From contig OZ024892.1 in the NCBI GenBank assembly GCA_964017195.1, positions 6,140,366 to 6,204,365 on the forward strand: a stretch of 64,000 nucleotides of DNA. Direction: 5' to 3'. Of the stretch, positions 59,420-64,000 are shown in pieces (position 1 is the first letter of the stretch; every line of letters begins with the position of its first letter). The position numbers and the translations under genes were made by a program. The DNA comes from Siderastrea radians. Its lineage: Eukaryota > Cnidaria > Anthozoa > Scleractinia > Rhizangiidae. The notes under the pieces were generated by a model. That model saw nothing but the letters and a program-made list of their open reading frames with translations, was not told where the DNA came from and made no database searches.

Positions 59420-60302
59420 TGGCAGCGACGACGACGGTAACGTTGTTTAACATGGCTGTTCAAGTCTGCTATACATCTTGTAAATTTCGTAAGGCATGCA
59501 GATTGCTGTTAAAATACGAAGTGGCTAGAGGTGGTGTTGAAGTAAGAATTGAGTCCCAAAGTAACCACAACGGCAACGCCAAGAAAACGTCACTGAATTA
59601 GGTTAATTCAAGTTCTTTTAAACTACTCCGAGTTTATTTCGACTTATTTAATTTGCTTAGTATGGCCTAATTATTCAGAAAAATGTGATTTCACCATCTT
59701 GGGTCCATATTCTTTTAAAACCTTTGAATGTGGTCATCACAATCACACAAGTTGTAGGTATACAAAGGACGTAAAAAAGATGCCCTAAAATGTTTAACGG
59801 TCTTTAACGCACATGCAGAGCCTTTAAAACTCATATATTGCTTTTAACATTCTCGTTGCCGCTTCTGTCGTGGTGGCAAAAGTTCCCTAACAAATTTGCC
59901 TCTTTCACTCAAACATTTTCCGTAAACTGCTGCCTAAGGAATTAAAATGCTTGTGTACATAGCTGTGACTTTTTTCCTCCAGAAACAACTGTGAATTCAC
60001 GTATTAAATATATACTAACTCGATCGTTTCCATGGCTGCTTTAACACCATCGTCTGTCACAGAATGAATTATCTTGAGTACACGAGGTCTGCATTTTTCC
60101 TAAGAAATTGAAAATACGGAATATCATGACCAACAAAACTAGAGAAATACCTGAAAGGCTTGGCACAATTCATTCTTTTTCTTTTGTAATTCACAATAGC
60201 CTTGCCTCTCCCTCCCCCAAACCCTCTTCGCGAACACAGACCACCCTTAATTTTCTCAAGGTGGCCAACTAGGCCCTCATGGGTTAGGGGTCAGGAACAA
60301 TG
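59420..60302. other. Upstream region of the minus-strand gene
   Basis: The missing first exon or exons of the minus-strand gene should lie here or further right. A candidate ATG at 59418 (MDCLASLRSNF) has no donor in the phase required by exon 59295-59232, so it was not adopted. Confidence 0.35.
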
Positions 60303-60331
60303 CCCCCCCCCCCCCCCCACACACACACACA
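60303..60331. repeat. C16 tract followed by (AC)n
   Basis: Homopolymer C run directly followed by acacacacacac. Confidence 0.9.
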
Positions 60332-60951
60332 AAATATAGCACAACATAAGTAAAACAGGAATAAAATGTCGCAGACTTTGTCTCTAGTCGAAAAATTCAA
60401 AACAAGGCGGGAGAATTGGGTGCTCAGTAGTGTGTACACAACTTAAACTTCCTTAAGTTGGAATGAGAGAAATAAATCTAACTGAGGTACTCAAATAAAC
60501 GCTGGTACCTCTAACAAACGCTGGGGGCGTTAATTTTAAATTTGACCCTGTGGACCTGGCGTTATTTGAACCCGGCATTTATTAGAGGAAAAAACGGTAA
60601 CCATCTTACGATCTAGTGGGAACAGAAAACCTAAATCCCGTTGTTAGAGCTCCTCGACTCCATCTTCTTCAAATGATTCCGACTGGAAAATATTGGAACT
60701 AGATATTCATCGGCCAGAGTACAATTTGCGTCGTTATGATTATGATTATGTTGCTAAAATGTTCACGAGCCCACTAAGATTAATAATCACAGATAAATCA
60801 TAATCATTAAGTGATTAATCATTTTCATGATTATGTTGATCATAAGAGCACTTATGATTTTGTTTTTAGGCATTCCCACTGAGACATACAAAATTTTGGA
60901 TTTATTGACTGAGTTGATAAGGTAAATTGGCCACCGTAAAGAGATTGAAAG

Positions 60952-61325
60952 CTGACGTTTCGAAAGTTAGCCCTTCGTCAGAGCGAATCAAGGAAGGGTT
61001 GGACTTCGTTTATGTGGAGAGTGGTGGAGCTACGCTATTGGTAGGAACATGGCAACGTGAAAAACAAGAATAAATTAGTTGAATGAAGAGCGTTTGTTGA
61101 TACCGTGGGGATTAAGTATGCCGATTTGAAAAATGAATTTTTGTTCCAGATTTTTACGGCTTTCCGTGTAACCCTGGTGTAGGGAAAGGCCACAGATAGC
61201 CATGTGTTGGCTACAACGATTAGGGAGATTGAAATGTCGGACGACTGGTTTGGATGCGTCCTTGTCATTTCTTTCAATGTGTCGTAGGTGTTTGCGAAAA
61301 CGGTCGCCTAGTGAGACATAAGCGA
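60952..61325 (-). mobile_element. Penelope-like element, GIY-YIG region and end
   Basis: On the minus strand (61325 downward) the peptides SLGDRFRKHLRHIERNDKDA, PVVRHFNLPN, HMAICGLSLH, SRKNLEQKFIFQIG and LNPHGIN are the C-terminal nuclease region of Penelope-like proteins. They are followed by terminal DNA with the stem ctgacg...cgtcag at 60952-60981. There is no RT upstream. It is the complementary half of the RT fragment at 21390-22520, but in a different copy. Confidence 0.75.
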
Positions 61326-62158
61326 CCAGACAGCATAATGTTTGTGCTTATGATTATCATCGTTATGTCACTAGTGGGTATCAAGTCTTAAGATTCTGTC
61401 AGCCAACCTTTGCTTGGTCCGTGTTCACAATGATTGAGAATTCATTATCCAAGAACTCCTGTATTCTTTCAACTCCTTTATCCAGTACAGATGGAATGAT
61501 GCTGCCTTTAATGTGCGATATAACGTTGCTGCATAACCTACATTATGAAGATATAACAGAGCTTAAGATTAGAGACGATTTTAACCTTCCTTGTAGAAAT
61601 TCAACGAAAGACGGATCAAAGAAACAGCCGTGGTTTCACACAACTTGGTAACAGAGAATTGCTGTGGTGAGTCGATCTACCGCAGTAAATTTACCGTGAC
61701 CAAAAAGCGGACTGTCGCCAATTAACACAGCCTTTTGATTGGCTATGTAATTTACGTTAGGACTGCAAAACGTCCAGGTAAACAGCCAAGTAACTGTCAT
61801 GGACGCTTCTTTTGATCTTTTTGACAAGCTGAAGTTAATTTTTACCGGTAAGACGTCCAGCGAAACCGCAGCTAATAGAATCTACAAGAGGATAGTTACA
61901 GCATGACACGTGACGCGTGACATGACGTGCCATTACCATCTGACAGCATGACATTACACGTGACATTATAGCATGACCCGTGACAGTATCGTTCAACATT
62001 TCCATTCACTGCACCGTTTAAAACTGGTGAAAACAACATGTTTTAAAAGCAGGCTTGGCTACCCTGTTAAAAAATGAACGAATTTCTGAGGCACGTGCAT
62101 CAATGTTGAGCAACACACGTACGGGAAACCAATTCACAAAATTTAAAAACATTCAACG
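61326..62158. other. Intergenic, nothing recognised
   Basis: No supported gene. A short run of gtgacatgac-type repeats is at 61895-61985. Confidence 0.35.
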
Positions 62159-62725
62159 GGGTGGCCAAATGCGTTCAACAAGTTTGATTCGACAATGTTG
62201 AATGATGATGAATGAAAATGTTAAATCAACATCATTCAAGAAGGTGGCCAAACGCATTCAACATGTTGAATTAAACAATGTTGAGCAGTGTTGAATGAAA
62301 ATGTTGAATCAACATAACATAACATAACATAACATAACATAACATAACATAACATAACATAACATAACATAACATAACATAACATAACAGTTAAAGAACA
62401 TTCTCTCAGTTAAAGAACATTCTCTTCTAATAGGGTGACCAAACGCGTTTAACATGCTGAGTTCGACAATGTTGAACAGTGTTGAATGAAAATGTTAACT
62501 CAACATCATTCAAGAGGGTGGCCAAACGCGTTCAACAAATTGAGTTCAACAATGTTGAGCAATGTTGAATGGAAATGTTGAATCAACATCATTTAAGGTG
62601 GCCACACGCGTTCAACAATGTTGAGCAGTGTTGAATGAAAATGTTGAGTCAACGTCATTCAAGAGGGAGGCCAAACGCGTTCAACATGTTGAATTCAACA
62701 ATGTTGAATGATGATGGTGAATCAT
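62159..62725. repeat. Minisatellite of about 83 bp with embedded (ACATA)n
   Basis: About six units with gtggccaaacgcgttcaaca, tgttgaattcaac and tgaatgaaaatgttgaatc; 62311-62389 is a pure 5-bp array. Units are rich in GTTGAA/TTCAAC and so can fold. Similar sequence in reverse occurs at about 51533-51590. Confidence 0.8.
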
Positions 62726-63210
62726 ATCGGAATTCGCCATTTCGTTCAACATCGTACAAAAACGTTGGGACGTTGTTGAATCTGTTTACCCAAGGTCTTA
62801 AAAGAAAAAAGAAAACTTTCAAAAGAACTTTTATCCTTGCCTTTCTACTGTGAAGTCGGATAACCTCTTGAGGAAATCGGGTTGGATTCTGAAAAAGTTT
62901 TCTTCCAATTGCAGCTGCAAGGAAAACTACAAAACTGAACAATCCTAACTACATGAGTTACACAGCTTGCACATTTTACTTGCCCTATGAAGACAAAATT
63001 GTTGCACTGACAGCATGCGTTCTAACTCATTCAAACACAAAACCGTCCAGGCCCAAAACTGGCAAAATATCTCAATTTTCAATTTTCAATACAGGTACGT
63101 ACTAAACAACAGCTTTCATTTAAGTGGTCACACTTAAGGATTCATCCAAGACTAGCAAGTCAAGACTCCCTTGCCGGTACAGCACAACACAGTGGTGTAC
63201 ACTACACCAC

Positions 63211-63250
63211 ATAGTGGTGTAGTAGTTAGCGTGTTGGACTTCAGGCCTGG
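63211..63250 (+). repeat. SINE head fragment
   Basis: tagtggtgtagtagttagcg with gtgttggacttcaggc matches the tRNA-like head of the SINE at 46560-46970; the B box and body are not preserved. An adjoining palindrome gtggtgtacactacaccac lies at 63192-63210. Confidence 0.5.
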
Positions 63251-64000
63251 CTCGTCTGCGACTTTACCCATGTTTACCTACCTACCTTTAGACAGCTTTA
63301 CAGGAAAGTACTGCCCAATACCCCTCATCTGAATTGTCACACTTAAGGATTTCATCCAAACTCAAAGAAGGTCACCTTTTCTATTATAACAAACAGCACC
63401 ACGGGAACGTACTGCTAAATAGCTTGCATTTGATAGGCCACGCCTTAGGATTTCACCACAGACTCGTCGTCAGAATTTAATAACTCGACTGACCTGCAGC
63501 TGTTTTTGAGATGAAGATATTCTGGCAGGTTCACCGGCAGAAACTAGCGTTATCTTCTTCACTGGGCCTGTTTAAGTAAAGACCGAAATTAAAATACAAA
63601 GCCAAGTGAAACGTGTATACTCTTAAAACCATACACTGTTCTTAAAAACAGGGTATCCTGAAAATGGAGAATGGAAAACGGAAAGTCTTGAAGATTTTTA
63701 CTAATCAAACAAGCAATTATGAATACACGGGGGGATCTTTACTTCTGCATTGCGTAGTGTTGTTTTCTCTTAAAAGACATTCTACTCCACAACGACACCC
63801 TCTACTTGGGTGTATAAATGGTTACCAGCGAAAAGAATCCTGGTGCTACCATGTGATAGACTAGCATTCAACCTAGTGGGGGAGCATCTTAGATGCTTCA
63901 CGTTACAGATCTCGATTGTGTGAGACCCTAAAATACAGGACGGTCAAATTCAATAAACTTCCTTAACAGCGGTCAAACGCAAAACGCACGGGCAGTTTCC
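63251..64000. other. Intergenic, nothing recognised
   Basis: No supported gene. Two near copies of cacttaaggatt...catccaa (63132 and 63341) suggest a small duplicated segment. Confidence 0.35.

Overview
The window looks like nuclear DNA from a cnidarian, most probably a hexacoral (stony coral or sea anemone). It is AT-rich, its genes are split by GT-AG introns, and intergenic DNA is packed with Penelope-like, LINE, SINE, CACTA and TTAA-flanked inverted-repeat elements. The dominant gene family encodes small secreted C-type lectins. Each unit has two coding exons: one for a signal peptide, an N-glycosylation site and a short helical stretch, and one for a complete C-type lectin domain (CTLD), joined by a phase-1 intron. 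No organism name can be proved from sequence alone.

Layout, left half. A lectin CTLD exon with a damaged 5' edge (456-875) is followed by a lectin unit split by a 1.2 kb repeat (3677-6209), a second copy of that repeat carrying a nested 650-bp foldback element (6462-8314), and an orphan leader exon (9061-9285). A five-exon gene for a secreted collagen/TNF-type ligand lies at 11834-14247. Then come an intact leader exon (16214-16439), a frameshifted leader exon (17074-17298) and an intact CTLD exon (17858-18294). On paper these could be spliced so that the intact leader rescues the CTLD. The 18.8-23.7 kb stretch holds transposon remains, including a degenerate Penelope reverse transcriptase.

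Centre. Positions 23681-39116 are a TTAA-flanked inverted-repeat element. Inside it sits a 14.8 kb CACTA/EnSpm-type transposon (23979-38766) with CACAGGAATTC termini, a TTG target duplication, subterminal AATCAT repeat arrays, a frameshifted transposase gene on the minus strand and a divergent companion gene on the plus strand. A paralogous block at 48.1-50.9 kb lacks the insertion and serves as an empty-site reference.

Right half. Lectin H (39988-41503) has a QPD sugar-binding motif but a nonsense codon in its leader. LINE and SINE pieces follow. Lectin I (49536-50879) is the one fully intact two-exon lectin gene and has an EPS motif. On the minus strand, 51.2-59.3 kb holds a multi-exon gene that I do not recognise; its splice phases agree across six exons. 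The last 4.5 kb holds a Penelope C-terminal fragment, a minisatellite and SINE traces.

Together the window shows a secreted pattern-recognition lectin family undergoing birth and death. There are seven leader exons, five CTLD exons, three sugar-motif types (EPN, QPD, EPS) and repeated disruption by mobile DNA. All exon joins are inferred from splice consensus and paralogue comparison by eye; no alignment or database search was run.
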